Assembly (NCBI GenBank): GCA_016716135.1 | Contig: JADJWX010000008.1 | Coordinates: 9,230-73,229, forward strand | DNA: 64,000 nucleotides | Direction: 5' to 3' | Source of the DNA: Lewinellaceae bacterium | Lineage (GTDB): Bacteria > Bacteroidota > Bacteroidia > Chitinophagales > Saprospiraceae | In this document: positions 63,070 through 64,000 of the stretch, one piece after another | How the letters are laid out: the number at the start of each line of letters is the position of its first letter | Position numbering within the stretch: position 1 is the stretch's first letter | Notes under the pieces: model-generated | Seen by the model: only the letters and a program-made list of their open reading frames with translations | Database searches by the model: none | What the model was told of the DNA's origin: nothing | Program-made: the position numbers and the translations under genes

Positions 63070-64000
63070 ATGATTGAAGCAATAAGACCCGTTTTGCGTT
63101 TTTGGAGGTTATTAAAACTCTACCAAAAGGAAATATACCAGATCTACCTGTACGCCGTACTGAACGGTTTGGTCAACCTGTCACTCCCGCTGGGTATTCA
63201 GGCGATCATCAATTTTATCCAGGGCGCAGAGATTACCTCGTCCTGGATTATCCTGGTCGGCTTTGTACTGGCCGGCATTGCGGTCACCGGCATTTTGCAG
63301 GTTTTGCAATTGCGCATCGTTGAAAATATTCAACAGAACAGTTTTGCGCGGTCTGCTTTTGAGTTTGCCAGCCGCATTCCCCGGATCAAACTTTCGGAGC
63401 TGGACCACATCCACGCCCCCGAACTGGTCAACCGTTTTTTCGATACCCTGACGATCCAGAAGGGCCTGCCGAAAATCCTGATCGATTTTTCCCTGGCTGC
63501 CTTTCAGGTTATTTTCGGGTTGCTGTTGCTGGCGTTTTACAGCCCGTATTTTATTATTCTCGGCCTTTTCCTGTGTTTTCTGCTTTGGCTGATCTTTAAA
63601 TTTACCGGGCCTGCCGGCCTCGAAACCAGCCTGAAAGAAAGCAAATACAAATACCAACTGGCCCACTGGCTCGAAGAGGTGGCCCGGACCAACAAAACCT
63701 TCAAGATCAGTGCGAACAGCCAACTTCCCCTGCAAAAAACCGACGCCATCGCCACCAATTACCTGCAGGCGCGCGAAAAGCACTTCCGGATTTTGCTCCG
63801 GCAATTCCAGTATTTCATCGGGTTCAAAGTATTTATCGCGGCGGGGCTGCTGATCCTCGGCAGCATCCTGGTTTTTCAACAGCAAATGAATATCGGGCAG
63901 TTTGTCGCTTCCGAGATTATTATCATTTTGATTATAAATTCTATTGAAAAACTAATCCGCATCATAGACACGATTTATGATGTGCTGACGGCACTGGAAA
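63070..64000 (+). CDS. ABC exporter, N-terminal membrane part (truncated by window edge)
   Basis: From the ATG at 63070 the frame stays open to the end of the window (310 residues). The sequence has the layout of a type I ABC exporter transmembrane domain: a helix pair near 24-75 (LYAVLNGLVNLSLPLGIQ and SWIILVGFVLAGIAVTGIL), the coupling region ENIQQNSFARSAFEFASRIP, and further helix pairs near 140-175 and 250-295. The nucleotide-binding domain lies outside. It resembles the PrtD/HlyB-type exporters used for peptides or type I secretion in Bacteroidota, without a C39 peptidase domain at the start. Substrate unknown. Confidence 0.82.
   Translation, partial: MIEAIRPVLRFWRLLKLYQKEIYQIYLYAVLNGLVNLSLPLGIQAIINFIQGAEITSSWIILVGFVLAGIAVTGILQVLQLRIVENIQQNSFARSAFEFASRIPRIKLSELDHIHAPELVNRFFDTLTIQKGLPKILIDFSLAAFQVIFGLLLLAFYSPYFIILGLFLCFLLWLIFKFTGPAGLETSLKESKYKYQLAHWLEEVARTNKTFKISANSQLPLQKTDAIATNYLQAREKHFRILLRQFQYFIGFKVFIAAGLLILGSILVFQQQMNIGQFVASEIIIILIINSIEKLIRIIDTIYDVLTALE

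Overview
The window looks like chromosomal DNA of a Bacteroidota bacterium, most likely of the Saprospiria/Chitinophagia type. Three things suggest this: a type A (Por-like) and a type B (gliding-motility-associated) C-terminal sorting domain of the type IX secretion system; DUF2490 and TPR-histidine-kinase proteins typical of the phylum; and several TAnnTTTG promoter elements. Most genes are GC-rich, while two stretches (about 18.4-21.9 kb and 25.9-27.2 kb) are clearly AT-richer. Placement below phylum is inference.

Layout. 0-9 kb: a truncated XRE regulator, Fe/Mn superoxide dismutase, a TPR histidine kinase with its NarL-type response regulator, fumarase C, and a large metallopeptidase/beta-propeller/outer-membrane-barrel fusion. 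9-16.4 kb: a UbiA-like membrane protein, a lipoprotein, an abnormal homopolymer-rich tract, an O-antigen-ligase/FkbM-methyltransferase pair, phosphoserine aminotransferase, a YgjP-type metallopeptidase and two cysteine-rich secreted paralogues. 16.8-25.3 kb: a YnjB-YnjC-YnjD-type ABC importer (binding protein, two permeases, ATPase) followed by an overlapping radical SAM gene; an AT-rich block (lipoprotein carbonic anhydrase, minimal MscS channel, TPR peptidase, small membrane protein, LuxR protein) separates the binding protein from the rest. 25.3-34.9 kb: dispersed MITE-like repeats surround an SH3 protein, a transglutaminase-like protein, an alpha/beta hydrolase, DUF2490, a VanX-type dipeptidase and a secreted lysyl oxidase homologue.

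34.9-51 kb holds three giant surface proteins. The first has about 14 Ig/PKD-like repeats and a type B sorting domain, with some 1,300 consecutive residues lacking Lys and Arg. The other two are related to each other. They combine glycine-rich domains resembling the extracellular domain of ALK/LTK receptors, HYR-like repeats of exactly 240 bp, and a shared C-terminal domain without a recognised sorting signal. The first of this pair carries four single-base frameshifts inside or next to near-identical repeats.

51-64 kb: an SRPBCC protein, a GH28 pectinase, a TadA-type deaminase, IMP dehydrogenase, an M28 peptidase, a candidate small RNA with promoter and terminator, a DPP-IV-like peptidase, an esterase with an N-terminal CBM48-like module, a B12-binding-type radical SAM protein and the start of an ABC exporter.

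The best candidate for an undescribed system is the 31.9-51 kb cluster. A lysyl oxidase with both quinone-forming residues and the copper-binding histidines lies beside giant matrix-like proteins, one family of which has one lysine at a fixed position in each 80-residue repeat. This could be an enzymatically cross-linked extracellular matrix analogous to elastin or collagen. Linkage, domains and residues are visible; the functional connection is inference. A second theme is the abundance of palindromic and MITE-like repeats, two of them sitting in frame inside coding genes.
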